DNA of 52,817 bases from Aequorivita aurantiaca (GCF_030410135.1 NZ_JAUGQQ010000012.1:1-52817), one strand, 5' to 3'; positions 16,441-25,479 are shown, counted from the first letter of the stretch. Made by a program: numbers and translations. The notes: generated by a model from the sequence alone, not told the origin.

Positions 16441-17415
16441 GTGAAAAATCCAAAATATCATACCGCTGACCTTTCCACAAAATCATTCCTTATCACTGGC
16501 GGGGCCGGATTTATTGGGTCCAATCTTGCGGAGTATCTTTTGGCGCACAATGCGCAAAAGGTGCGGGTGTTTGATAATTTGGCCACAGGTTTCGAAAAAA
16601 ATCTTGCACCCTTTCACAACAATCCCGGTTTTGAATTTATGGAAGGCGACATCCGTAATCTGGAATCCTGCAAGAGGGCAATGGAGGGAATGGATTATGT
16701 TTCTCATCAGGCAGCGTTAGGCTCGGTGCCGCGCTCCATCAATGATCCCCTTACGTCCAATGAGGTGAACGTAACCGGTTTTTTAAATATGCTGGTTGCC
16801 CAAAAGGAAAGCAAAACCGTAAAAAGAATGGTTTATGCGGCCTCCAGCTCTACCTATGGCGATAGCCAAAATCTGCCAAAAGTGGAGGAAACCATTGGCA
16901 AACCTCTTTCGCCCTACGCGGTTACCAAGTTGGTAAATGAATTATATGCGGATGTTTTCTTCAAAACATACGGCACCTCCACTATCGGTTTGCGGTATTT
17001 CAATGTTTTTGGTCCTAACCAGAGTCCCACCGGCGCTTATGCCGCCGTAATTCCACTGTTTATGCAGGCGCTAAAAGATGATATTGCGCCAACGATTAAC
17101 GGTGATGGCGAGCAGACCCGGGATTTCACTTTTGTGGCAAACGCAGTGCAGGCCAATATACGCGCATTCTTTGCAGAAGATATGGCGGTCAACCAAGTTT
17201 TCAATGTTGCCTATGGGGAACGAATCAGTCTGAATGCTTTGTGGAATGAACTTCAGGCCATTGCCGGAAAAAATATTAAGGCAGTTTATGGCCCGCCCCG
17301 CATGGGTGATGTACGCGATTCGCTGGCAGATATTGATAAAGCGAAAAAATTGCTAGGCTATGATCCCCGTTTTTCATTGACGGAAGGGCTACGGAATACT
17401 TGGGAGCGGTTTTAG
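16441..17415 (+). CDS. tviC: UDP-GlcNAc(A) C4-epimerase, TviC/WbpP type (SDR family)
   Basis: 324 residues. Rossmann motif ITGGAGFIGSNLAEYL at the N-terminus, HQAALGSVPRS, AASSSTYGD, and catalytic Tyr-159/Lys-163 in SPYAVTK; these follow TviC/WbpP closely (also LRYFNVFGPNQSPTGAY). It interconverts UDP-GlcNAc(A) and UDP-GalNAc(A). The start is GTG at 16441; there is no ATG before the Rossmann motif that would leave the domain whole. The 131-bp gap from tviB contains only loose sequence. Together the pair supplies an acidic amino-sugar donor for the polysaccharide. Confidence 0.93.
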   Translation: MKNPKYHTADLSTKSFLITGGAGFIGSNLAEYLLAHNAQKVRVFDNLATGFEKNLAPFHNNPGFEFMEGDIRNLESCKRAMEGMDYVSHQAALGSVPRSINDPLTSNEVNVTGFLNMLVAQKESKTVKRMVYAASSSTYGDSQNLPKVEETIGKPLSPYAVTKLVNELYADVFFKTYGTSTIGLRYFNVFGPNQSPTGAYAAVIPLFMQALKDDIAPTINGDGEQTRDFTFVANAVQANIRAFFAEDMAVNQVFNVAYGERISLNALWNELQAIAGKNIKAVYGPPRMGDVRDSLADIDKAKKLLGYDPRFSLTEGLRNTWERF

Positions 17416-17831
17416 TTATGGGTTATGAGTTATGGGTTATGCGTGAATAATGAATACTGATTAACAGGTAATGAGTCAAAAAATGAATTAGGTTTTCCAT
17501 TTCATATACACCATAACTAAAAACCAAAAACCCTAAGCAAAACTCCTACTACAAAAACGCTTTTCAGAAGAAATTTTCTTCATATTGAGGAAATGCAAAT
17601 GTTAAAGTTTTAATTGACCGAGTTTCAAGACGTTGTCAATTAAGTGGTTTCCTACACAAAAAATCCTTTAGTCGAAATTTGAAATCATCTTAACGGATAA
17701 TTTGAACATTTCGCAACAAAGCGCTCTACGCCTTAAGTATACCCTACAAAATTTGCATTTTCTGCAAACGTATCCTATCATTGTTACGCCCCTTATCATA
17801 ACAATTTTGTTTATCTTAAAAACACTTTTTT
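17416..17831. other. 416-bp intergenic region with short repeats and an inverted repeat
   Basis: The first 35 bp carry TTATGGGTTATGAGTTATGG-like short repeats. At 17610-17643 TTAATTGAC and GTCAATTAA form a 9-bp perfect inverted repeat with a 16-bp spacer, a possible operator or hairpin. A small plus-strand ORF at 17702-17902 overlaps the next gene in another frame and looks spurious. Confidence 0.6.
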
Positions 17832-19091
17832 ATGAAAAGACCGTACGCTCCTCAACAATTTGCATTCCTTATTTGCAGCCTTTTTTTATTCTTTTCTTAT
17901 AATGTTTTCGGGCAGGTTGGCATTGGCACTACTAACCCAGACATAGGTTCCATTCTAGATATAACCAGTAACGATAAAGGGGTGTTATTACCTCGGATAG
18001 ATATAACTAATTTAAATAATCTTTTACCCTTAACTAGTGGTACGGAAGGGATGATAGTATATAACACCAATACTTCAACAGGGCCAGGTTTGGTTTATTG
18101 GAATGGCGTAAATTCTTGGGTGCCAGTAGGTGATGGAAATGGTACGGATTCCTGGGGGAGGACGGGGAATGCTGGAACTACTGGAACAAATTTCATTGGT
18201 ACGACCGATAATCAGCCCTTGCGTTTTAAAACAGCTAATACAAACGCTTTTGAAATATCTGGTGGCCCTTCCGTGAATAGAGGAAGATTGAGAGCGATGA
18301 ATAATGGAGATGCTGCATTACCAACCTATTCTTGGAATGGCGCTAATGCGCAGAATATGGGTATGTTTAGAATTTCGGCCAATACACTAGGATTTTCTAC
18401 GAATGGTACAGAAAGAGCTAGAATTATTGCTAATGGTGATGTTGGTGTGGGTACAGTGAATCCTCTTGCAAGACTTAATGTAAGTATCGCTGAAAATGAT
18501 AGACCTGCAATATTTTCGCAGATCACTGCAACCAATTCTACTTGGTCGGCTGGAGAATTTTTTAATCCAAATAACGCAGGAGGAATAGGATTAATGGGAA
18601 TTGGTTATTCTGGTGTATATGGCGTCACAACAAATGTTAATGCGGGATGGGCTGGATATTTTGAGGGTGATGTTTTTACTCGAGATCTTTATTTTAGAGA
18701 TGTCTACACTTACTCAGACCGACGAGTAAAGCAGAATTTTCAAAATATAGATAACAGCTTGGATATTATTATGAAACTCAACCCTCAAAAATATGAAAAG
18801 TTGATAGAAATTGATAATAGTAAAACTACAAATTTTATTTCAGCGAAGGGAACAATGGAACACAAGGGAAAGGCTGAAAAGGAATTTGGTTTGATTGCAC
18901 AGGAAGTAGAACTTATTTTACCGGAACTAGTATCTACAAAGGAAACAATTTTAAAGGATTTAGGAGCCATTGACTTAAAAGCTGTTAATTATAATGGGCT
19001 AATTCCAATTTTAATTCAAGCAATGCAAGAACAGCAAGTACAGATTAAAGTCTTGGAGGAAGAGGTTAAAATTTTAAAAGCAAAGAATTAA
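17832..19091 (+). CDS. Secreted fibre-like protein with C-terminal S74 intramolecular chaperone/peptidase domain
   Basis: 419 residues. Signal peptide (about 1-28, ending VFGQ), then VGIGTTNP and SILDITSNDKGVLLPR, which are typical starts of Bacteroidota tail-fibre-like secreted proteins. A Gly/Asn-rich middle follows, with ERARIIANGDVGVGTVNP. The C-terminus has SDRRVKQNF with Ser-295 and Lys-300 as the expected catalytic dyad, KLNPQKYE, FGLIAQEVELILPELV, VNYNGLIPILIQAMQEQQ and a final coiled coil. S74 domains trimerise a fibre and then cut themselves off. Likely a trimeric surface or secreted protein. Its position inside a polysaccharide locus is unexplained. Confidence 0.88.
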   Translation: MKRPYAPQQFAFLICSLFLFFSYNVFGQVGIGTTNPDIGSILDITSNDKGVLLPRIDITNLNNLLPLTSGTEGMIVYNTNTSTGPGLVYWNGVNSWVPVGDGNGTDSWGRTGNAGTTGTNFIGTTDNQPLRFKTANTNAFEISGGPSVNRGRLRAMNNGDAALPTYSWNGANAQNMGMFRISANTLGFSTNGTERARIIANGDVGVGTVNPLARLNVSIAENDRPAIFSQITATNSTWSAGEFFNPNNAGGIGLMGIGYSGVYGVTTNVNAGWAGYFEGDVFTRDLYFRDVYTYSDRRVKQNFQNIDNSLDIIMKLNPQKYEKLIEIDNSKTTNFISAKGTMEHKGKAEKEFGLIAQEVELILPELVSTKETILKDLGAIDLKAVNYNGLIPILIQAMQEQQVQIKVLEEEVKILKAKN

Positions 19092-19620
19092 AAACATTTT
19101 ACCCAATCTTTTATTTAAAAAGCTCTTGGCAGACCCAGTCTTGAATGTTTTTTTCATTTTCATCGATCTATCAGTTTAGTGTTTTTAAGTTTAGTGGAAA
19201 AAATACAAGCGGTCTGAATATAAATTTGAATCCGCTTCCGCTGCCCTTCTAATTCACCCAAACTGACGATCCAATTCAAAAAAGGTAGCTTAATACTAGG
19301 CGTATACTAGAGGAAAGGTACCATTAACATAGCATGAATGTAGCTTTAAGGTAGCATTCAACCCCCTTGAACCATACATTAGGGCGACCTGAAATATACA
19401 TTGGGACAAACTTAACCTAGCACCACCGAGTGTCGAACTATGCTCTAGGACACTTTTTAAAAACTTTCGGCTAGAGGCCGTAGACCATATCGCTTAATTC
19501 ACTGAATTTTTATAATACTGAATCTTTTTCTCTCTTTTGACAACACAGTACAAAAAGAATTCTATAAATATTGATTACTCTTCCAGCAATAGTTTTTCCA
19601 AAGAATAATTGTCCAATTGC
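19092..19620. other. 529-bp stretch without recognisable genes
   Basis: I see no coding frame, hairpin terminator or clear repeat here. It precedes the remnant XRE regulator and may hold its decayed upstream part. Confidence 0.4.
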
Positions 19621-19971
19621 GAATCGGGTGGGATGAAATAGGAAACACTTGCCGAGGCAATGGGCCTTAGCCCACAGAGTATTTCACAAATTGAACAATG
19701 TGAGACTTTAAATACTGAAATCTTGGACAAAATAGTCCAAGCATTACGTGTTACTAAAGAGAGCATTGAAAATTTTTCCGAGGAAGCTGTATTTAATTAC
19801 TTTAGTAATATTTATAATAATGGTACGGGTCAAGTTTATAATAATAATTGCATATTTAATCCACTTGAAAAATTTATAGAAGCTGTCGAAGAAAACAAAA
19901 AACTCTACGAGCGATTGCTTAGAGCTGAACAGGAAAAGATTACTTACCTAGAAAAGCTTTTAGATAAATAA
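19621..19971 (+). pseudogene. XRE-family HTH regulator disrupted by a TAG codon
   Basis: The frame reads ESGGMK, TAG (19639-19641), then ETLAEAMGLSPQSISQIEQ, EILDKIVQALRVT, NFSEEAVFNYFSN, NNNCIFNPLEKF and a coiled-coil end. In the XRE family branch with this C-terminus the HTH normally runs GMKQETLAEALG, so the stop sits exactly where a CAG Gln codon would be. Starting at ATG 19660 (103 residues) would delete helix 1 and most of helix 2 of the HTH. Upstream residues are also poorly conserved, with another in-frame TAA nearby. I read it as a decayed regulator. A truncated functional protein cannot be excluded. Confidence 0.7.
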
Positions 19972-19995
19972 TTGCCAAGTATATATTTAAGAAAC

Positions 19996-20034
19996 AACCC
20001 GAGCACGTATGCTGGGGTTTTTTATTTTTTATTG
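19996..20034 (+). terminator. Rho-independent terminator after XRE remnant
   Basis: AACCCGAGCA and TGCTGGGGTT pair (one mismatch) around a CGTA loop at 19996-20019, followed by a T-rich run. It lies 25 bp after the XRE stop codon. Confidence 0.75.
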
Positions 20035-20180
20035 TTTAGGAATTAGTAATTAATGAAGATAATCTGTAGACAGGATTGTGACAATCTCAAACAGACAATT
20101 GAGAGCCGAAAACCGACACTGATATCAGTAACATCAATTTTCCTATCTTAGCAACCATCAAAAAAGATCCCCAAACCCCA

Positions 20181-21026
20181 ATGGAATTGGAAACCAAAGT
20201 CTACCAAAAGGAAGGCAATCTGCGCATAGGTAAGTTGTTGAAAGAGAGTTTGGCCGACATAGCCCGATCTCGTTTTCTCTCATTCCAATTGGCCAAGCGC
20301 GATATTCAAGCCCAATACCGCCAAAGTTATCTCGGGATTATTTGGGCCTTTATCACTCCCCTTGCTACTGCTTTTGTATGGATTTTTCTCAATAATTCCG
20401 GGACCGTTCGCATTACAGATACCGGCATTCCCTATCCTGTTTATGCTTTTTCGGGTACTTTGCTTTGGTCTATTATCACAGAATCCATCAATTCGCCAAT
20501 GGCAAGCACCAACAGTGCGAAATCCATTCTATCAAAAATCAACTTTCCAAAAGAAGCATTGGTTGTCTCGGGGATCTATAAACTTTTGTTCAACAGTTCC
20601 ATTAAGGTGGTCTTGCTATTAATATTCGTGTTCTTTTATGGCGTGGGATTCCATTGGAGCCTCCTGCTATTTCCCATATCAATATTAGGCGGGGTTCTTT
20701 TTGGCACTACCTTAGGATTGTTTATAACCCCATTAGGATTGCTCTATAAGGATATTGGTAGAATGATTTCCTTCGGCTTGCAATTTTTGATGTACGTTAC
20801 CCCAGTGGTATATGCCATCCCAAAATCAGGAATAATGAAGACAATAATGGAATTAAACCCATTTACGCCAATTATCCTAACAGCAAGAGATTTAGCCGTA
20901 GGCTTTCCCCCAACGTATCTCACCTATTTTTTAATCGTAATAGCTTGTTGCATCCCTTTGTTTTTTATTGCTTTGTTGTTCTATAGGATTTCGATTCCTA
21001 TTTTAGTGGAGCGGATGAGCGCATGA
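20181..21026 (+). CDS. wzm: ABC-2 type polysaccharide export permease (Wzm/KpsM family)
   Basis: 281 residues with about six membrane helices (for example LGIIWAFITPLATAFVWIFL, VVLLLIFVFFYGVGF, LTYFLIVIACCIPLFFIALL). The N-terminal LAKRDIQAQYRQSYLGIIW is the amphipathic gate segment typical of O-antigen/teichoic-acid ABC exporters. LNPFTPIILTARDLA is a family mark of the TagG/Wzm group. It forms the inner-membrane channel that exports an undecaprenyl-linked glycan with the ATPase Wzt encoded at 21683. Unusually the two are separated by 656 bp with another gene and repeats. Confidence 0.94.
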   Translation: MELETKVYQKEGNLRIGKLLKESLADIARSRFLSFQLAKRDIQAQYRQSYLGIIWAFITPLATAFVWIFLNNSGTVRITDTGIPYPVYAFSGTLLWSIITESINSPMASTNSAKSILSKINFPKEALVVSGIYKLLFNSSIKVVLLLIFVFFYGVGFHWSLLLFPISILGGVLFGTTLGLFITPLGLLYKDIGRMISFGLQFLMYVTPVVYAIPKSGIMKTIMELNPFTPIILTARDLAVGFPPTYLTYFLIVIACCIPLFFIALLFYRISIPILVERMSA

Positions 21027-21141
21027 TCGTGAGTCGTGAATAGTGAGTCGTGAATCGTAAATTGTGAGTCGTAAATAATTAAAAGAGAGTAGTGAATCGT
21101 TAATACTAACTTCACGCCTAACGAATCACGTCTCGCGAATA
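21027..21141. repeat. GTGAGTCGTGAAT-type degenerate repeats, left flank of four-helix-bundle gene
   Basis: Imperfect words GTGAGTCGTGAATCGT, GTGAGTCGTAAAT and GTGAATCGTTAA repeat here. They are reverse complements of the words to the right of the gene (ACGATTCAC). AATACTAAC and AACGAATCACG occur on both sides. Confidence 0.8.
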
Positions 21142-21504
21142 ATGAATAAAAAAATGGATCATAAGGAACTGGACGTTTGGAAAAAGAGTATGGATTTAGT
21201 TGAAGTTGTTTATACACTCACAGCTAAGTTTCCCAAAGAAGAACGCTATGGTTTAGTTTCACAAATGCAACGAGCAGCTGTTTCTATACCGTCGAATATA
21301 GCAGAAGGAACAGCACGAAAGAGCAATAAAGAATTATTACAATTTATTTCAATTGCGATGGGATCTGCGGCAGAACTGGAAACTCAGTATCTTATTGCAA
21401 TAAGGTTAAAATATATTGCCGAAGATATCGAAATAGTGACTATAATTACAAATGTGAAGAAATTGCTATTAGGTTTTAGAAATTACATAAAAGATAAATC
21501 ATGA
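21142..21504 (+). CDS. Four-helix-bundle protein (23S rRNA intervening-sequence / S23 family)
   Basis: 120 residues, family-normal length. KELDVWKKSMDLVEVVYTLT, FPKEERYGLVSQMQRAAVSI, PSNIAEGTARKSNKELLQFI and GSAAELETQYLIA follow the family pattern of four amphipathic helices. Family members are encoded in rRNA intervening sequences and are related to Avd, an accessory protein of diversity-generating retroelements; most copies have no known role. There is no rRNA or reverse transcriptase here. An alternative ATG at 21154 gives MDHKELDVW. The gene splits wzm from wzt and is flanked by inverted short-word repeats. Confidence 0.9.
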   Translation: MNKKMDHKELDVWKKSMDLVEVVYTLTAKFPKEERYGLVSQMQRAAVSIPSNIAEGTARKSNKELLQFISIAMGSAAELETQYLIAIRLKYIAEDIEIVTIITNVKKLLLGFRNYIKDKS

Positions 21505-21682
21505 ATAGTGAAATGTCAATACTAACTAACGAATCACGAATAACGAATAACAATTCTGGATTCACGAATAACGAATAACGATTCACGATTCACGATTCAC
21601 GAATAACGATTCACGAATAACGATTCACGATTCACGAATAACGATTCACGATTCACGAATAACGATTCACGAATAACGACGA
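21505..21682. repeat. ACGATTCACGAATAACG tandem repeats, right flank of four-helix-bundle gene
   Basis: About ten imperfect copies of GATTCACGAATAAC, unit length 9-17 bp, run up to the wzt start codon. Orientation is opposite to the left-flank words. Confidence 0.9.
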
Positions 21683-22882
21683 ATGAACGAAGTACTAATC
21701 TCCGTAGAAAACCTCTCCAAAAAGTTCTGCAAGGACCTTAAGACCAGCCTGTGGTATGGCGTAAAGGATCTGGCCAGTGGGTTGAGCGGAAACCGCAACG
21801 AGCGCGAACTACGGCCAAAGGAGTTCTGGGCGATAAAGGATATTAGTTTTGAACTGCGCCGGGGGGAATGTTTAGGGCTTATTGGCCATAATGGTGCCGG
21901 GAAATCCACACTCTTAAAAATACTGAATGGTCTAATTAACCCCGACGCCGGCAAGGTAACCATCAAAGGTCGGGTAGGGGCGTTGATAGAGCTGGGGGCG
22001 GGTTTTAACCCAATTCTTAGCGGACGGGAAAACATTTATAACAACGGCGCCATCCTTGGCTTTACCCGTAAAGAAATAAACGAAAAAATAGAAGAAATTA
22101 TAGACTTCGCTGAAATACGCGAGTTTATAGATATGCCGGTACAGAATTACAGCAGCGGGATGAAGGTGCGCCTGGGTTTTGCCGTGGCGGCTCAGATGCA
22201 ACCCGATGTGCTTATAATTGATGAGGTTTTGGCGGTCGGGGATTTGGGGTTTGTACTAAAATGTTTTAAACAGATAGATACTATTCTGCCCAAAACTGCT
22301 ATTGTTTTTGTATCACACAGTATGCCTATGGTCTCGCGTATTTGCAACCAGATTATTTTGATGGATAGGGGAGAGTCTATTTTTCAAGGAGAAGATGTAG
22401 GGAAGGCGATTGATAAGTATTATACCCGCTTTGTTGATAATGAGAGTAATGTGGTTTTTACAGATGGTAGTATTGATTTGGAAGATATTGAGCTTCTGGA
22501 CACCTTTGGCTATGAAAAAAATATACCACAATTGAGATGGGGAGACAATTTAAAATTAGCCTTTAAATTTAAAATAAATTCATTAGTGGCAATACCAGCA
22601 TTTCACATATCTATTTTTGACAAAGAACAACGCCCCGTTGCCATTTTTGAACCTAATGTAGAAGAGTTGATTTCTCTAAATGATTCTGACCGGATCGAAT
22701 TTATTGTTGAACACAAGAATTTACAACTTTCAAAGGGCATTTACTCCATAAATATTGTTGTTTCAAAAATGGCAAATAATGAACCATTGCTGCGAATGAA
22801 CGGCATTGCATCCTTTCAAGTACTCCATCAGACGGATACCTGGCCACCTTTTTTATTAAAGTCCTCCTATCAATCAATTTAA
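21683..22882 (+). CDS. wzt: ABC polysaccharide export ATPase with C-terminal glycan-binding domain (Wzt)
   Basis: 399 residues. ATPase domain: Walker A GHNGAGKST, LIELGAGFNPILSGRENIY typical of Wzt/TagH, signature YSSGMKVRLGFAVA, Walker B VLIIDEVLAVGD. From about residue 250 a beta-rich Wzt_C-like domain (LRWGDNLKLAFKFKI, FHISIFDKEQRPVAIF, GIYSINIVVS) follows. In O9a-type systems this domain recognises the modified non-reducing end of the glycan before export, which fits the nearby sulfotransferase and methyltransferase genes as possible terminal modifiers. Works with Wzm at 20181. The start follows the repeat tract directly. Confidence 0.95.
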   Translation: MNEVLISVENLSKKFCKDLKTSLWYGVKDLASGLSGNRNERELRPKEFWAIKDISFELRRGECLGLIGHNGAGKSTLLKILNGLINPDAGKVTIKGRVGALIELGAGFNPILSGRENIYNNGAILGFTRKEINEKIEEIIDFAEIREFIDMPVQNYSSGMKVRLGFAVAAQMQPDVLIIDEVLAVGDLGFVLKCFKQIDTILPKTAIVFVSHSMPMVSRICNQIILMDRGESIFQGEDVGKAIDKYYTRFVDNESNVVFTDGSIDLEDIELLDTFGYEKNIPQLRWGDNLKLAFKFKINSLVAIPAFHISIFDKEQRPVAIFEPNVEELISLNDSDRIEFIVEHKNLQLSKGIYSINIVVSKMANNEPLLRMNGIASFQVLHQTDTWPPFLLKSSYQSI

Positions 22883-22886
22883 ATAT

Positions 22887-23564
22887 ATGTTATTAAAAAA
22901 TAACACACACAAAATATTTTGCATCGGTCTCAATAAGACGGGAACAACTTCTTTGGGAATGTTTTTAGAACAACAAGGATCCTTGGTAGAATCGCAGAGA
23001 AAGGGTGAACTATTACTTAAAGATTATTTTGATAGAAATTTTAACGCAATAATTAACCACTGTAAAAAGTCCCATTCGGTCGTGTATCAGGATGTTCCAT
23101 TCTCTTTACCATTAACTTATCCACATCTTGATAATGCATTTCCAGAAAGTAAATTTATACTGACTATTCGCGAAAATAGTGATGTATGGTTTGAATCAAT
23201 TTTGAAATTCCATTCGGATTTTTATAATAACGGAAAAATTCCCACCTATGAAAGTTTAAAAAATTCAAAATATGTATATCCAGGATGGTCTTGGAAACTT
23301 ATGCACGATGTTTTTATAAATGACAAATCAGAGATGTATTCTAAGAATGAATTTGTTGATGTCTATGAAAATCATGTTGAAAGTGTAAAGAATTATTTTA
23401 AAAATAATCCCGATAAATTGTTAATAATAGATGTTTCAAAAAATGACGATTTACTCAAATTATGTAAATGGTTAAAAATAAAAACGGACAAGTCTTCCTT
23501 TCCCCATATTAGTTCGAAAGACATTCTAAGCCTAAATTATAACTGTAAATTTCTTAAAGGATAA
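22887..23564 (+). CDS. Sulfotransferase-family protein
   Basis: 225 residues. The N-terminus KIFCIGLNKTGTTSLGMFL (about 9-27) is the PAPS 5'-phosphosulfate-binding loop of sulfotransferases, and FPESKFILTIRENSDVWFES resembles the 3'-phosphate-binding region. It lies 4 bp after wzt and overlaps the next gene by one base (TAATG), so it belongs to the export operon. Likely transfers sulfate from PAPS to a sugar of the polysaccharide, as is common in marine bacteria. The exact acceptor is unknown. Confidence 0.8.
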   Translation: MLLKNNTHKIFCIGLNKTGTTSLGMFLEQQGSLVESQRKGELLLKDYFDRNFNAIINHCKKSHSVVYQDVPFSLPLTYPHLDNAFPESKFILTIRENSDVWFESILKFHSDFYNNGKIPTYESLKNSKYVYPGWSWKLMHDVFINDKSEMYSKNEFVDVYENHVESVKNYFKNNPDKLLIIDVSKNDDLLKLCKWLKIKTDKSSFPHISSKDILSLNYNCKFLKG

Positions 23565-24367
23565 TGTTGACGTTAATAAAAAAATATTTTAAAAAAGCCA
23601 AAAAACGGATTGTAAAAAAGAAACATAAAAATGATTCTATATCTACAGGTCCAAATACTTGTTCCGTGTGTAATCAGAATGTTAGATTCAAGAATTTACC
23701 CTATGAATACTTTTTGAAATTTTACGAGAACGGCTTTGTTTTTTCACCTTTTTTATTTGAGACTTTAAATATCAAAGATTATTCGTGTTCAAATTGCGGT
23801 GCTTCAGATAGAGATCGATTAATGATGCTGTATATGAAAAAGTACTTGATTGATAAAAAAAGTGTTAGGCTTATAGATTTTGCACCAGCAAAGGCCTTAG
23901 GAAATGCTCTTAAAAATCAAAGTTCAATAGAATATCGAAGCGCTGATTTATACATGGAATCGGTAGATGATAAAATTGATATCAGAGATATGCACGTATA
24001 TCCAGATGAATCTTTTGATTTTTTCATTTGCTCGCATATATTGGAACATGTTGATGAAGATGCAAAAGCTTTAGATGAACTGTATCGCATTACAGCAAAA
24101 AATGGAGGAGGAATTCTTTTAGTTCCTATACTCTTAGGATTAGAAAAATCTGTAGAAAACAAAGAGTATTTAAAAAGTGAACATTTAAGATGGAAATATT
24201 TTGGACAAGATGACCATGTAAGAATGTACTCTAAGTCAGATTTTTTAGAACGAATTGAAAATTCAGGCTTCAAAATAGAACAGATTAGCGAAACTTATTT
24301 TGACGCAGGCCTCTTTGAGCAATGTGGCTTAGATAAAAAGTCTACTTTATACATAGTGGAAAAATAA
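23564..24367 (+). CDS. SAM-dependent methyltransferase with N-terminal zinc-ribbon-like Cys pairs
   Basis: 267 residues. A basic start (KKYFKKAKKRIVKKKHKN) is followed by CSVCNQNV and later YSCSNCGASDRDRL, two CxxC pairs that could bind zinc. The methyltransferase domain has a weak motif I (VRLIDFAPAKALG), then DIRDMHVYPDESFDFFICSHILEHVDED, the typical motif preceding helix alpha-E in Methyltransf_11 proteins. The start codon overlaps the sulfotransferase stop. Probably methylates a sugar of the glycan, but the substrate cannot be read from sequence. Confidence 0.8.
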   Translation: MLTLIKKYFKKAKKRIVKKKHKNDSISTGPNTCSVCNQNVRFKNLPYEYFLKFYENGFVFSPFLFETLNIKDYSCSNCGASDRDRLMMLYMKKYLIDKKSVRLIDFAPAKALGNALKNQSSIEYRSADLYMESVDDKIDIRDMHVYPDESFDFFICSHILEHVDEDAKALDELYRITAKNGGGILLVPILLGLEKSVENKEYLKSEHLRWKYFGQDDHVRMYSKSDFLERIENSGFKIEQISETYFDAGLFEQCGLDKKSTLYIVEK

Positions 24368-24408
24368 ATAATTATCACTATAATAAATTTACATCCAAAT
24401 AGAAAATC

Positions 24409-25479
24409 TTGATCAACGTAACCAAAACCTTTCTACCCCCTCAAGAAGAATACAACGCTATTTTAAAACGCGCCTGGAATGCAGGTTGGATTACCAATCG
24501 AGGAGCATTAGTACAGGAACTGGAAGAAAAGCTAAAAACCTATTTAAAAATTCCCAACATAATTGTAACCACAAATGGCACCTTACCACTACAAATAGCA
24601 ATTAAGGCGTTGGGCCTAAAAGGAGAAATTATTACGACCCCCTTTAGTTATGTAGCTACCACCAGCAGTATTATTTGGGAGGGTTGTACGCCAGTGTTTG
24701 TGGATATCCATCCAGAATATTTTACCATAGACGAAACCAAAATTGAGGCTGCCATTACTCCAAAAACAAGGGGTATTTTGGCAACCCATGTATTTGGCAA
24801 TCCGTGTGCTGTGGAAGAAATTGAAGCCATCGCAAAAAGGCACAATTTAAAAGTGATTTATGATGCCGCCCACTGTTTCGGAGTTACTTATAAAAATAAA
24901 AGCATATTTGAATTTGGTGACGTGAGTACTTGTAGCTTTCATGCGACAAAAGTTTTTCATACGGGTGAAGGTGGAGCAATGTTTACAAATAATACTGAAT
25001 TGTTTGATACCCTATTTTATCATCACAATTTTGGGCATAACGGTCCTTTGGATTTTTACGGTCTCGGCGTAAATGCCAAGATGAGTGAATTACAGGCGGC
25101 AATGGGATTGGTTGTTTTTCCATATATTGATGAGATTATTATAGATCGGAAAGAGATTGTACGGTATTATAAAGAACATCTTAAAAACGTTCAGTTATTA
25201 AAGTTAAGGGAAGAAACGCAATGGAACTTCTCCTATTTTCCTGTAATTTTTAAAACGGAGGAAGCACTGTTAAAAGTACAGAAAGACTTAAATGAAAATA
25301 GTGTTTACCCAAGAAGGTATTTTTACCCTAGCTTGGATAAATTACCTTATATTGAAGCTAGACCTTGCAGTATATCACAAGACATAAGCAGAAGAATACT
25401 ATGTCTCCCTTTGTTTTACAACTTGGATATTGAGATACAAAAAAATATTATTCAAATAATAAATAAGGCAATATGCTGA
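24409..25479 (+). CDS. DegT/DnrJ/EryC1/StrS-family PLP-dependent sugar aminotransferase
   Basis: 356 residues. TTPFSYVATTSSIIWEGC, FVDIHPEYFTID, YDAAHCFGV and CSFHATKVFHTGEGG with the PLP lysine at about 181 are family marks, as is LGVNAKMSELQAAMGL. The enzyme adds an amino group to a 4-keto (or 3-keto) dideoxy nucleotide sugar. The start is TTG at 24409; no closer ATG precedes MINVTKTFLPP. It overlaps the acyltransferase gene by 7 bp, so the two likely act in sequence. The keto-sugar supplier (nucleotidyltransferase and 4,6-dehydratase) is not in the window. Confidence 0.92.
   Translation: MINVTKTFLPPQEEYNAILKRAWNAGWITNRGALVQELEEKLKTYLKIPNIIVTTNGTLPLQIAIKALGLKGEIITTPFSYVATTSSIIWEGCTPVFVDIHPEYFTIDETKIEAAITPKTRGILATHVFGNPCAVEEIEAIAKRHNLKVIYDAAHCFGVTYKNKSIFEFGDVSTCSFHATKVFHTGEGGAMFTNNTELFDTLFYHHNFGHNGPLDFYGLGVNAKMSELQAAMGLVVFPYIDEIIIDRKEIVRYYKEHLKNVQLLKLREETQWNFSYFPVIFKTEEALLKVQKDLNENSVYPRRYFYPSLDKLPYIEARPCSISQDISRRILCLPLFYNLDIEIQKNIIQIINKAIC

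Noticed and set aside
17702-17902. 66-codon plus-strand ORF before the S74 gene
   Set aside because: Overlaps the signal-peptide region of the real gene in another frame and lacks a recognisable motif.
21142-21504. Diversity-generating retroelement accessory gene (avd)
   Set aside because: The protein family is related, but there is no reverse transcriptase, template repeat or variable repeat target in the window.
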